This document shows, piece after piece, positions 7,772 through 16,226 of a DNA stretch of 64,000 nt (the stretch's first letter is position 1; each line of letters begins with the position of its first letter). Under the pieces are notes generated by a model. The model was not told where the DNA came from. It made no database searches and worked only from the letters and a program-made list of their open reading frames with translations. This DNA comes from Tolypothrix sp. PCC 7712. GTDB lineage: Bacteria > Cyanobacteriota > Cyanobacteriia > Cyanobacteriales > Nostocaceae. The DNA lies in assembly GCF_025860405.1 (NCBI RefSeq), contig NZ_CP063785.1:8123390-8187389 (forward strand), in the 5' to 3' direction. The translations under genes and the position numbers were made by a program.

Positions 7772-8325
7772 AAATAAAACTTATTATTCCCTGACTATCA
7801 TATTCAGGGATTATTTACCCAAAGTAACTTTTACCTATTAGGGTGATTGTGTTGGAGTTTACTGTAATTTAAAAACAAAAAATTTGCCTAAAAATATAAT
7901 ACTACAGACTTATGTAAAAATTTCAAATAATGAATGAATAACTGCCAATAAAAGCTGATAAACGCCGATAGTATGCAGATAATCCAGATGAGTATCTAAA
8001 TAAAACTACCTTAATATAGAGAATTATAGATTGACTCAGATAAGTGTGTTAATACAATTTATATAAAATCTGAAAAAATCAGATTTTATAGTTATAAATA
8101 TCACTCTAATAATTGCAAAAAGTATGATGCGTTAAGCATTTTGCCTAACGCATCACTAATAATATAGGACTCATATTTGATTTTTGAAAAAACCTAAGTA
8201 CACTTTTATTTCTTCTTCCCTGTTCCCTGTTCCCTCCCTACGCAAATAATTTCAGGAATCAAAGCGGATTCCTATATAAAGATAGTAGATAATTGATTTT
8301 TTTTGCTATTGCCTACCCTAATATC
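7772..8325. other. Intergenic region, 554 bases
   Basis: AT-rich, without a convincing coding frame. It holds the hairpin at 8126-8154 and a CCCTGTT-type heptamer patch near 8215-8235. The rest shows nothing I can name. Confidence 0.55.
8126..8154 (-). terminator. Hairpin terminator candidate downstream of the J-domain gene
   Basis: A 9-bp perfect outer stem (GATGCGTTA with TAACGCATC) plus inner GC pairs. Read on the minus strand it is followed by ATACTTTTTGC. It lies about 170 bases after the stop of the J-domain gene. Confidence 0.45.
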
Positions 8326-8961
8326 TTAAAAAATCTGATCTAAGCGCTGGAAATCGCGTTGCACCTCATTCCACAAAGCTTTATTGTTGGGGTCAGTTTT
8401 TAAAGCTTTTTTCAGATAAATTCTGGCCTTTAACACTTGGTGTTGATCAATTAGCACTCTTCCCCAAAGTTGATAAGCTATCGCTTGCCACTGGCGAACT
8501 TCTGCATCATCTGGTAAACGATCTGCTAAAGCCTCTGCGAGTGCGATCGCTTGAGGAAATCTTTTTTCTTTTAAAAAGCGCTGCAACTGCTCATAAGTCT
8601 TCCATTTTAGCCGTTGTTCTATGGCAGTCACGCTGGGCGGCTTTGGTGTAGTCGGTGGCTTTGGCGTTTTTACCGAAGTAGCAGTGGCTTTCTCTTGCGG
8701 CTGAGAAGCTGTCTTTGTTGCCTCAGCCTTAGATACTGGCTGTTGACTCGACTTTTCGCCAAAAGTGTCTTCTGGTATTACTACCGTCAACAGGAATTTG
8801 TAAGCCTCGGTTAAGGCAATAAACTTTTCTTTAGCTTGGTTGTCATCTGGGTTGATATCAGGATGATATTGCTGCGCCAATCGTCTATAAGACGTTTTGA
8901 TGTCGGCAAAAGAGGCTCCTGTTCTTAAACCCAATAAACGGTAGCAATCTCCAAGATCCAT
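8326..8961 (-). CDS. J-domain protein with C-terminal TPR-like region
   Basis: 211 residues. Residues 1-60 are a J domain with the HPD motif at 33-35 (YHPDINPDD) that stimulates DnaK ATPase. Residues about 75-115 are a Pro/Thr/Lys-rich linker. Residues about 118-211 are helical with TPR character (AEALADRLPDDAEVRQWQAIAY, then ARIYLKKALKTDPNNKALW). It lacks the G/F and zinc-finger regions of classical DnaJ, so it is a type III J-protein that probably recruits DnaK to particular partners through the TPR part. ATG at 8961. No co-transcribed gene is evident. Confidence 0.85.
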   Translation of the reverse strand: MDLGDCYRLLGLRTGASFADIKTSYRRLAQQYHPDINPDDNQAKEKFIALTEAYKFLLTVVIPEDTFGEKSSQQPVSKAEATKTASQPQEKATATSVKTPKPPTTPKPPSVTAIEQRLKWKTYEQLQRFLKEKRFPQAIALAEALADRLPDDAEVRQWQAIAYQLWGRVLIDQHQVLKARIYLKKALKTDPNNKALWNEVQRDFQRLDQIF

Positions 8962-9077
8962 CTTGAGCTATGAGCTAGCGAATATTCAGCTTAAAGCAAA
9001 AAGCTTTAAGTTGAGTTTTTAATAATAAAAAGTAATTTTCTAAGTGTAAGTTCAGTTTTAACAATTTGTCTTGGGTA

Positions 9078-9112
9078 TGGGGCATGGGGCATGGGGCATG
9101 GGGCATGGGGCA
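9078..9112. repeat. Heptamer array (TGGGGCA)5
   Basis: Five consecutive identical heptamers, followed by looser GGGGATT heptamers to about 9138 and a CCCCCT/CCCCTGC-rich stretch to 9195. They separate the J-domain gene from clpP3. STRR type. Confidence 0.85.
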
Positions 9113-9200
9113 TAGGGGATTGGGGATTGGGTAATTAGTAATAGTAATTTCTCCTTATCCCCCTCATCTCCCTCATCCCCCTGCCCCCTGCCCCTACCTC

Positions 9201-9794
9201 TTACGGACGTTCTTCAATCACGCGGTCAATTAAACCGTATTCTTTCGCTTCGGCGGCAGACATAAAAAAGTCACGATCCATGTCTTTTTCAATTTTGGCT
9301 AGAGTCTGACCTGTGTTGTTGGCATAAATCTGATTGAGCTGGTTACGAATCCGCAGAATCTCTCTAGCTTCAATTTCGATATCAGTTGCTTGTCCACGGG
9401 TACCACCAGAAGGTTGGTGAATCATAATCCGTGAATGAGGCAATGCCATGCGTTTGCCCTTGGTTCCCGCTGCCAATAGGAAAGAACCCATAGAAGCGGC
9501 TAAACCGACGCAAATTGTTACCACATCAGATTTGATGTGTTGCATGGTATCATATATCGCCAAGCCTGAGGTGACCATACCACCAGGGGAATTGATGTAC
9601 AAATAAATATCTTTACCTGGATCTTCGGAATCCAGGTATAGCATAACGGCAATAATTTGGTTGGCTATTTCGTCATCAATGTCACGCCCCAAGAAAATAA
9701 TTCTTTCCCGGTACAGGCGATCGTAGATACTAATCCAATCAGTAAACTGACCGCCGGGCATCCGGTAAGGAACTTTAGGAACACCTATAGGCAT
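9201..9794 (-). CDS. clpP3: ATP-dependent Clp protease proteolytic subunit ClpP3-type
   Basis: 197 residues. The full serine-protease triad is visible: Ser101 in [14 protein letters not shown], His126 in [11 protein letters not shown] and Asp175 in [16 protein letters not shown]. The oligomerisation motif INSPGG is present. ClpP degrades substrates fed by a Clp/Hsp100 ATPase. In cyanobacteria the ClpP3 subunit shares a mixed ring with ClpR, and the adjacent upstream gene here is clpR (101 bases away, same strand). The gene order matches the clpR-clpP3 pair of Synechocystis and Synechococcus, which supports the paralogue assignment. ATG at 9794. Confidence 0.93.
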   Translation of the reverse strand: MPIGVPKVPYRMPGGQFTDWISIYDRLYRERIIFLGRDIDDEIANQIIAVMLYLDSEDPGKDIYLYINSPGGMVTSGLAIYDTMQHIKSDVVTICVGLAASMGSFLLAAGTKGKRMALPHSRIMIHQPSGGTRGQATDIEIEAREILRIRNQLNQIYANNTGQTLAKIEKDMDRDFFMSAAEAKEYGLIDRVIEERP

Positions 9795-9825
9795 TTTCGC
9801 TACTCCGTTTGTAATTTAAGTATTT

Positions 9826-9853
9826 AGTCATTAGTCATTCGTCATTCGTCATG
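9826..9853. repeat. Heptamer array (AGTCATT/CGTCATT)4
   Basis: Four consecutive related heptamers in the clpR-clpP3 spacer, followed by ACAAAGG/ACAAATG-type heptamers to about 9895. The spacer is therefore almost wholly repeat. Confidence 0.75.
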
Positions 9854-9895
9854 AGTTTTTAGACAAAGGACAAAGGACAAATAACAAATGACAAA

Positions 9896-10558
9896 TTAAA
9901 GAATGCTTGCAGGTAGAGGTGGATTTGCCAGTTCTTCTTTTTCAAAGACTCGGTCAATCAAACCATATTCCTTGGCTTGATAAGGAGTCATGTAGAAGAG
10001 GCGATCCATATCTTTGGTAATTTTTTCTGGGGGTTGTCCGGTGGTGCGATGTATGATGTCAACCATCGAAGCCTTGTTTGCCAAAACTTCCTTCGCCCGA
10101 ATTTGAATATCCGTTGCTTGTCCTTGGGCGTAGCTCTTGGGCTGATGCAGGATAATGGTGGCGTTGGGTAAACTAGCGCGGCAACCTTTTGTACCAGCAC
10201 CAAGTAACATCGCTGCCATACCCATTGCGGAACCGATGCAAATAGTATGGATGGGTGGCTTGATGTATTTCATGGTGTCATAAATGGCAAAGGCTTCGGT
10301 TTCAAAGCCAATGGGATCGCCACTATAACCGGATGTACCGGTGGAGTTGATATAAATTTTAATCGGCTTGTCTGGGTCGTCAGACTGTAAATAAAGGAGT
10401 TGAGCGACGATCAATTCCGTGACAGCTGGCACCAGTGGCATCCCCAGATAGACAATTCGCTCCTTTAATAAGAGTGAGGGTAAATCTGGCGGCGGTGTCC
10501 GGTAAGAGTTATCGCCGTAATAGGGGGCTTGAACAGCCTTGATGGGGGAAATGTCCAT
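9896..10558 (-). CDS. clpR: ClpR, catalytically inactive Clp protease subunit
   Basis: 220 residues, ClpP fold. The catalytic Ser is replaced by Gly113 (GSAMGMAAMLL where ClpP has [11 protein letters not shown]). The triad Asp is replaced by Leu187 (DMDRLFYMTPYQ against [12 protein letters not shown]). His138 (ATIILHQPKS) remains. A short insertion (STGTSGYSGDPIG) is present in the loop before the handle region. These are hallmarks of cyanobacterial/plastid ClpR. It forms the structural part of the ClpP3/R ring, which in cyanobacteria works with ClpC. First gene of the clpR-clpP3 operon; ATG at 10558. Confidence 0.93.
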   Translation of the reverse strand: MDISPIKAVQAPYYGDNSYRTPPPDLPSLLLKERIVYLGMPLVPAVTELIVAQLLYLQSDDPDKPIKIYINSTGTSGYSGDPIGFETEAFAIYDTMKYIKPPIHTICIGSAMGMAAMLLGAGTKGCRASLPNATIILHQPKSYAQGQATDIQIRAKEVLANKASMVDIIHRTTGQPPEKITKDMDRLFYMTPYQAKEYGLIDRVFEKEELANPPLPASIL

Positions 10559-10898
10559 AGCAACTGAGCGCCTGAAATTATGCCGTTAACTGTAATACAT
10601 ACTAGCGTGATGCTAGTTATCTTCAAGGTGTGGATTTCTGGCTAATGGCTCATGGGGGTGAGCATCTGCCAATCCTTAGCTTCTAAGATATTCTGAATAT
10701 AAGCTACTGCGATTTTAAGTTGCATATTTTTTCGTTAAGGTTGTCAAAAATCAAAGCTCAAAAAATTTGAGACCTGTCTCTGTGACTTTTGACATTTCAA
10801 AACGTTACAGCTTATAAATCTATTTATTTTCCGTAGCGCTAATGTTACGCTTTGAAGTTATTTATAAATATCTGTATCCTAACTAGGAACTTTGAGTT
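10559..10898. other. Divergent promoter region between clpR and the VWA genes, 340 bases
   Basis: Contains a short palindrome (ACTAGC/GCTAGT at 10601-10617), but no recognised factor site and no gene. It must hold the promoters of both flanking units. AGGAA precedes the VWA start by 13 bases. Confidence 0.5.
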
Positions 10899-12155
10899 AT
10901 GAAAGTTAACTTACAACCGACCCTAAATGATAGTAATTTAGATGCCAATCAAACGAATAGTCAGCGTCAGTTAGCAATTTCCATTTCCGCGATCGCAGAA
11001 GTTGTAGATCGCAATGTGCCGCTAAATTTATGCTTAATTCTCGACCATAGTGGTTCGATGAATGGGCGACCTTTAGAAACTGTCAAGCAAGCAGCAACTC
11101 GTTTGGTTGATAGACTTAAACCAGGCGATCGCTTGACGGTTGTAGTTTTTGATCACCGGGCTAAAGTCCTAATCCCTAATCAAGTTATTGAAGATCCAGA
11201 ATATATTAAAAGACAAATTAACCGCCTAACTGCTGATGGTGGCACAGCAATTGATGAAGGTTTGCGTTTGGGCATTGAGGAGTTGGCAAAGGGCAAAAAA
11301 GATACCGTTTCCCAAGTCTTTTTGTTAACTGATGGTGAGAATGAACATGGCAATAACGATCGCTGTTTGAAATTTGCCCAATTAGCTGCTAATTATAGTT
11401 TGACTTTAAACACCTTGGGTTTTGGTGACAACTGGAATCAGGATGTTTTAGAAAAAATTGCCGATGCTGGTTTAGGTACACTTTCTTATATTCAAAAACC
11501 CGATCAGGTAGTAGATGAATTTAGCCGTCTGTTCAGCCGTATTCAAACAATTGGCTTGACAAATGCTTATTTACTATTCTCCCTGATGCCAAATGTGCGG
11601 CTAGCGGAACTCAAACCCATTGCCCAAGTTTCCCCCGATACAATTGAGTTACCCTTTCAACAAGAAGCCGATGGCAGATTTGCTGTGCGCCTGGGAGACT
11701 TGATGAAAGATGCAGAGCGAGTAATTTTAGCTAATATTTATCTGGGACAATTACCCGAAGGGAAACAAGCGATCGCCAATTTGCAAGTCCGCTATGACGA
11801 TCCAGCTAGTAACCAAATGGGTTTGTTGACACCCAACATCCCAGTTTATGCCAATGTCACCAGAGTTTACCAACCAGCGGCTAATCCTGAAGTGCAACAG
11901 TCTATCTTGGCATTAGCGAAGTATCGCCAAACTCAGTTAGCAGAAGCCAAATTACAACAAGGCGATCGCGCTGGTGCAGCCACTATGCTGCAAACTGCTG
12001 CGAAAACTGCCTTACAAATGGGAGATACAGGAGCAGCCACAGTGTTGCAAACTTCCGCCACCAGATTGCAAGCTGGCCAAGAGTTATCTGAAAGCGATCG
12101 CAAGAAAACCAGAATTGTCTCCAAAACCGTGTTGCAAGATACACCCCGCCCATGA
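10899..12155 (+). CDS. VWA domain protein, copy 1
   Basis: 418 residues. Residues about 35-215 are a von Willebrand factor A domain with an intact metal-ion-dependent adhesion site: DHSGS (D-x-S-x-S) in CLILDHSGSMNG, a Thr in DGGTAIDEG, and Asp in FLLTDGENEHG. After it comes a beta-rich region (VSPDTIELPFQQEADGRFAVRLGDL). The helical tail (residues about 330-418) includes LAEAKLQQGDRAGAATMLQT and ends KKTRIVSKTVLQ. No signal peptide or transmembrane segment, so it is cytosolic. Family role: Mg-dependent protein-protein binding; the client is unknown. Its stop overlaps the start of the next, paralogous gene (ATGA), giving translational coupling. Confidence 0.85.
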   Translation: MKVNLQPTLNDSNLDANQTNSQRQLAISISAIAEVVDRNVPLNLCLILDHSGSMNGRPLETVKQAATRLVDRLKPGDRLTVVVFDHRAKVLIPNQVIEDPEYIKRQINRLTADGGTAIDEGLRLGIEELAKGKKDTVSQVFLLTDGENEHGNNDRCLKFAQLAANYSLTLNTLGFGDNWNQDVLEKIADAGLGTLSYIQKPDQVVDEFSRLFSRIQTIGLTNAYLLFSLMPNVRLAELKPIAQVSPDTIELPFQQEADGRFAVRLGDLMKDAERVILANIYLGQLPEGKQAIANLQVRYDDPASNQMGLLTPNIPVYANVTRVYQPAANPEVQQSILALAKYRQTQLAEAKLQQGDRAGAATMLQTAAKTALQMGDTGAATVLQTSATRLQAGQELSESDRKKTRIVSKTVLQDTPRP

Positions 12156-13432
12156 AAGTAAAATTACTGTCGGCGCTAAGTGATACTAATATCGATCTGG
12201 CTCAATCGAGTAGCCAGCGTCAACTAGGAATTGCGATTTCTGCGATTGCGGGGGAATATGATCGCTATCTTCCCCTGAATTTATGCTTGATTCTCGATAA
12301 AAGTGGTTCCATGCATGGAAAACCCATCAACACAGTGATTCAAGCAGTCGAGGGATTAGTCGATCAACTTAAAGTTGGCGATCGCATTTCGGTAGTCGCC
12401 TTTGCTGGTGCGGCTGAAGTGATTGTACCTAACCAAGAAGTCCAAGACCTAGACAGCATCAAAAAACAGATTAAAAGCAAACTTAACGCTAGCGGTGGGA
12501 CGGTAATTGCTGAGGGTTTAGGCTTGGGAATTACAGAACTGATGAAAGGAACCAAAGGAACTGTTTCCCAGGCTTTTTTACTCACAGATGGACAGGGTGA
12601 AAGCAGCTTGAAAATTTGGAAGTGGGAGTTAGGCCCCGATGACAACAAACGCTGTCTGGAACTCGCGCACAAGGCGGCTAAGTTGAACCTGACTCTGAAT
12701 ACTTTGGGATTTGGGACTAACTGGAACCAGGATTTACTAGAAAAAATTGCCGATGCTGGTGGTGGGACTTTAGCTTATATTGAGCATCCAGAACAAGCAG
12801 TTGATGAATTTAGTCGTTTATTTAGACGTATTCAATCTGTAGGGTTAACTAACGCCTATTTGCTACTGTCCTTAATGCCAAATGTGCGGCTAGCAGAACT
12901 CAAACCCATCGCCCAAGTTTCCCCAGATACAATTGAGTTACCAGTGCAACAAGAAGCTGATGGCCGCTTTGCGGTGCGCTTGGGAGACTTAATGCAAGAT
13001 GTAGAACGGTTAGTTTTAGCCAATATTTATCTTGGTCAGTTACCAGAAGGTAGACAAGAGATCGGGCAAATTCAAATCCGCTACGACGATCCAGCCTTAG
13101 ATAAACAAGGCTTACTATCTGCGATCGCACCTGTGTATGCAGATGTGGTGCGAGTTTACCAACCAACAGTTAATCCCCAGGTACAGCAATCAATTTTGGC
13201 ATTAGCCAAATATCGCCAAACTCAATTAGCCGAAGCAAAATTACAACAAGGCGATCGCGTTGGTGCAGCCACAATGTTGCAAACAGCTGCCAAAACCGCC
13301 CTGCAAATAGGAGATACAGGCGCAGCCACAGTATTACAAACTTCCGCTACTCGCCTACAAGCTGGGGAAGAACTTTCGGAAGCAGACCGGAAGAAAACTA
13401 GAATTGTCTCAAAGACAGTTTTACAAGAATAA
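12152..13432 (+). CDS. VWA domain protein, copy 2 (tandem paralogue)
   Basis: 426 residues, closely similar to the preceding protein along its whole length and sharing a four-base ATGA overlap with it. MIDAS residues are intact: DKSGS, ASGGTVIAEG and LLTDGQGES. Its VWA domain carries an extra loop, LKIWKWELGPDDNK, absent from copy 1. The C-terminal tail (YRQTQLAEAKLQQGD, TAAKTALQ, ATRLQAGEELSEADRKK) is nearly identical. The DNA is almost identical in blocks, for example around 11588-11655 and 12877-12944, suggesting a fairly recent duplication or gene conversion. The two proteins may form a heterodimer. No MoxR-type ATPase or kinase lies beside them. Confidence 0.85.
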   Translation: MKVKLLSALSDTNIDLAQSSSQRQLGIAISAIAGEYDRYLPLNLCLILDKSGSMHGKPINTVIQAVEGLVDQLKVGDRISVVAFAGAAEVIVPNQEVQDLDSIKKQIKSKLNASGGTVIAEGLGLGITELMKGTKGTVSQAFLLTDGQGESSLKIWKWELGPDDNKRCLELAHKAAKLNLTLNTLGFGTNWNQDLLEKIADAGGGTLAYIEHPEQAVDEFSRLFRRIQSVGLTNAYLLLSLMPNVRLAELKPIAQVSPDTIELPVQQEADGRFAVRLGDLMQDVERLVLANIYLGQLPEGRQEIGQIQIRYDDPALDKQGLLSAIAPVYADVVRVYQPTVNPQVQQSILALAKYRQTQLAEAKLQQGDRVGAATMLQTAAKTALQIGDTGAATVLQTSATRLQAGEELSEADRKKTRIVSKTVLQE

Positions 13433-13450
13433 TTGCTTGGGTGAGTAGAA

Positions 13451-13501
13451 TTTGTAATTCGTAATTTGTAATTCGTAATTCGTAATTCGTAATTCGTAAT
13501 T
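13451..13501. repeat. Heptamer array (TTCGTAA-type), about 7 units, ending at a start codon
   Basis: Consecutive TTCGTAA/TTTGTAA heptamers run from after the VWA stop to one base before the VOC ATG at 13503. The array occupies the whole ribosome-binding region of the next gene. Confidence 0.85.
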
Positions 13502-13502
13502 T

Positions 13503-13889
13503 ATGAAAATCAATGGCATTCATCACATCGCCATCATTTGTTCTGACTACGAACGCTCAAAAAAGTTTTATGTAGAGGTTTTAGGATTTACGATTATTGA
13601 AGAAACTTTTCGCGCACACCGCAATTCTTATAAGCTAGATTTACGAGTCGGCGAGAATAGCCAAATTGAATTATTTTCTTTTCCTAATCCTCCGCAAAGA
13701 CCTAGCACGCCTGAAGCTTGTGGGTTAAGACATTTAGCATTTGCAGTTGATGATATTGAGCAAACTGTGATTGATTTACAATCGCAAGGTATAGAAGTTG
13801 AGAATATGAGAATTGATGAAATTACAGGCAAAAAATTTACTTTCTTTAAAGACCCGGATAACTTGCCATTAGAAATTTATGAGAGCTAA
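13503..13889 (+). CDS. VOC superfamily protein (glyoxalase / fosfomycin-bleomycin resistance fold)
   Basis: 128 residues, one paired beta-alpha-beta-beta-beta unit of the vicinal oxygen chelate fold. Likely metal ligands: His7/His8 in INGIHHIAIICSD, Glu in QIELFSF, His in CGLRHLAFAVDD and Glu near the end in NLPLEIYES. The pattern FYVEVLGF is typical of the YaeR/GloA2-like subgroup. The substrate is unknown; lactoylglutathione lyase activity is possible but not shown. The ATG at 13503 gives the conserved N-terminus, but no Shine-Dalgarno is possible because the heptamer array abuts it. Confidence 0.85.
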   Translation: MKINGIHHIAIICSDYERSKKFYVEVLGFTIIEETFRAHRNSYKLDLRVGENSQIELFSFPNPPQRPSTPEACGLRHLAFAVDDIEQTVIDLQSQGIEVENMRIDEITGKKFTFFKDPDNLPLEIYES

Positions 13890-13915
13890 TGTTTAATTCT
13901 TAAATTAAATAAAAG

Positions 13916-14032
13916 CTACACTACTTGGTAAAATTGCAATTTCTTGCCTGCATCAAAACCCACATCTTGATTCACCATCGCGGCAATTTTTACACTTTGG
14001 CTATCGATGCTTTTAAAGTCTGTTGAGTACAT
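13916..14032 (-). CDS. Possible small ORF, 38 residues
   Basis: A short frame between the VOC gene and the histidine kinase, on the opposite strand. It starts at ATG 14032 with GGTGGA about 3 bases upstream and ends TAG at 13916. Its composition is protein-like (MYSTDFKSIDSQSVKIAAMV, then DVGFDAGKKLQFYQ). It could be a small protein or the tail of a lost gene. No family recognised. Confidence 0.25.
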   Translation of the reverse strand: MYSTDFKSIDSQSVKIAAMVNQDVGFDAGKKLQFYQVV

Positions 14033-14117
14033 TTCCACCGTGGGAAGTTAGACTAAATCTCTGCTGCATATCTGGGAATACTAAATCTAGAAAGTATCAA
14101 TAATTGGGTAGTAGGAT

Positions 14118-15941
14118 ATGACTCTAGTAAGTATTCCTGAAGATGAAATGAGTGCAGAGCTATATCAGTTATCAGGAGAAATAGAATTAGAGAAAATATT
14201 GACAACTTTTTTGCAGATAGCGATCGCATCAATGGGAGCGCAAATTGGTTGTTTAATTCTTTACCAAGATACACAATGGTTAGTAGTGGCACAAGGAGAT
14301 ACCAAACAGATCCAAAGTTTAGAAATACCCCTTGAGCGATACCAAGAAATACCTCAGATTTTAATTGATGCGGTAGTGCAGACACAACAGATGGCTGTGT
14401 TAGACAACTTCAGTCAAACAGTGGAATTTGCCGGCGATTGCTACTTTACCACCCACCAACCCCAATCGGTATTATGTACTCCCCTGACGCAGCAAGAAAA
14501 ATTAATTGGCGTTCTGTACTTAGAAAATAAGTCCCTCCAAAACGCATTTACAAGCGATCGCTTACAATTAATTCCACTCCTGAATGCCCAAATAGCAATT
14601 TCCCTGAAAAATGCTCAGTTGTATTGCCAATTAACAGCATATTCACGCAATTTAGCACAGAAAGTTGCAGCCCGGACTGAGGAATCGGAAGAAAAAAGCG
14701 AGCAACTATTAGCATTATTCAATGCCATTGAAGATGTGATTATTGTCACAGATGTAGATGGCAGATACCTGCAAGTTGCTCCTAGTAGCGCACCATTACT
14801 ATACAAACCTCCTACCGCAATTATCGGCAAAACTGCCCATGAAGTTTTTCCGCCTGATATGGCTGATTATTTCGTGAGGAACATTCAACAAGCGATCGCC
14901 ACTAAAAAAGCGCAGAAAATTGAATATAGTTTACTAATCGGCGAGCGTGAGATTTGGTTTGATGGCAATATCGCTTGCATGGGTGAAGACAAAGTAGTGA
15001 TCGTAGCTAGAGATATTAGCGATCGCAAACAGATGGAAAACCAACTGCGTGAACAGAAGGGAAATCTGGAAACAACTTTGCAAAAGCTACAACGCACTCA
15101 AACGCAATTAGTTCAATCCGAAAAAATGTCAGCGTTGGGACAATTGGTAGCAGGAGTTGCCCATGAAATTAATAACCCGATTAATTTTATTCATGGCAAC
15201 TTAGATTATATTCATCAACATACACAAGATTTACTGCACATATTAAGTGCCTATCAATCCCACTACCCTCATCCACCCGCATCGCTACAATTAGAACTAG
15301 AAGAATTAGAATTTAGCTTCTTAAGTGAAGATTTACATAGCATTTTGAAATCAATGAAAATTGGTTCGGAACGGATTCGCCAAATCGTCCTATCATTACG
15401 TAACTTTTCGCGGTTGGATGAATCAGAATACAAAGCTGTGAATCTCCACGAAGGCATTGATAATACCTTAATGCTGTTGCAAGTTCGACTGAAAGCACAG
15501 GCTGAACGTCCAGAAATTGCAGTGATTAAGGAGTATGGTGAGCTACCATTGGTAGAATGCTACGCTAAAGAAATTAACCAAGTGTTTATCAATATGATTG
15601 TGAATGCGATCGATGCTGTGGAAGAGAGCAATCGGGGTCGCAGTTTCGCGGAGATCACTAGTAACCCTAATCGAATTTGGATTCGCACAGCCAAGACAGA
15701 AGAAAACCAGGTGCAGATTATTATCGGGGATAACGGCATTGGCATTCCAGAACAATTGCGATCGCGTTTATTTGACCCTTTCTTTACTACCAAACCTGTG
15801 GGTAAAGGAACAGGTTTAGGGCTATCAATTAGCTATCAAGTAATCAAGGAAAAACATGGAGGTTCAATTCACGTCCACTCGACTCCCGATCAATCTACAG
15901 AATTTATTATTACCTTACCCGTCTCAAGGACTTCCAAATAA
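14118..15941 (+). CDS. Sensor histidine kinase, GAF-PAS-HisKA-HATPase
   Basis: 607 residues, no transmembrane segments, so cytosolic. Residues about 15-175 are a GAF domain (IASMGAQIGCLILYQ ... VLCTPLTQQEKLIGVLYLEN). A short coiled coil precedes a PAS domain at about 200-305 (LFNAIEDVIIVTDVDGRYL ... ARDISDRKQ). A second coiled coil leads to the H-box with His349 in VAGVAHEINNPINFI, the subtype common in cyanobacterial multi-sensor kinases. The ATP-binding domain is at about 440-604, with INMIVNAIDAV (N box), GDNGIGIPE and GTGLGLSIS. No response regulator adjoins it, so it is an orphan kinase. The signal is unknown, and the GAF lacks an obvious bilin-binding Cys context. Confidence 0.9.
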   Translation: MTLVSIPEDEMSAELYQLSGEIELEKILTTFLQIAIASMGAQIGCLILYQDTQWLVVAQGDTKQIQSLEIPLERYQEIPQILIDAVVQTQQMAVLDNFSQTVEFAGDCYFTTHQPQSVLCTPLTQQEKLIGVLYLENKSLQNAFTSDRLQLIPLLNAQIAISLKNAQLYCQLTAYSRNLAQKVAARTEESEEKSEQLLALFNAIEDVIIVTDVDGRYLQVAPSSAPLLYKPPTAIIGKTAHEVFPPDMADYFVRNIQQAIATKKAQKIEYSLLIGEREIWFDGNIACMGEDKVVIVARDISDRKQMENQLREQKGNLETTLQKLQRTQTQLVQSEKMSALGQLVAGVAHEINNPINFIHGNLDYIHQHTQDLLHILSAYQSHYPHPPASLQLELEELEFSFLSEDLHSILKSMKIGSERIRQIVLSLRNFSRLDESEYKAVNLHEGIDNTLMLLQVRLKAQAERPEIAVIKEYGELPLVECYAKEINQVFINMIVNAIDAVEESNRGRSFAEITSNPNRIWIRTAKTEENQVQIIIGDNGIGIPEQLRSRLFDPFFTTKPVGKGTGLGLSISYQVIKEKHGGSIHVHSTPDQSTEFIITLPVSRTSK

Positions 15942-16168
15942 AAAAATAATCAATCGCTTTGCCTGACTTTCTTGAGTAAGTGAGAAGAAGCATAGGGTTG
16001 CCAATGGTCGTGAACAACTTTGCCCTTAAAGTCAGACAATACTTTTATGCAAACTACCATAATTATTCTTGCAATAAAATAATTCTTACACCCCTACCTA
16101 GACAGTTACCAATAATCAATAAATTTTAAACTTTGCTGATTACATTATCCTCATGAATCCAATAAATA

Positions 16169-16193
16169 ATCGGTGCAGTTAACCTGCACCGAT
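16169..16193 (-). terminator. Terminator hairpin after the PIN/TRAM gene
   Basis: A 10-bp stem (ATCGGTGCAG and complement) with a 5-base loop. On the minus strand it is followed by TATTTATT, about 35 bases past the stop at 16227. Confidence 0.6.
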
Positions 16194-16226
16194 CGCCAAT
16201 TCAGATGGATTAAACATTCTATTGTC

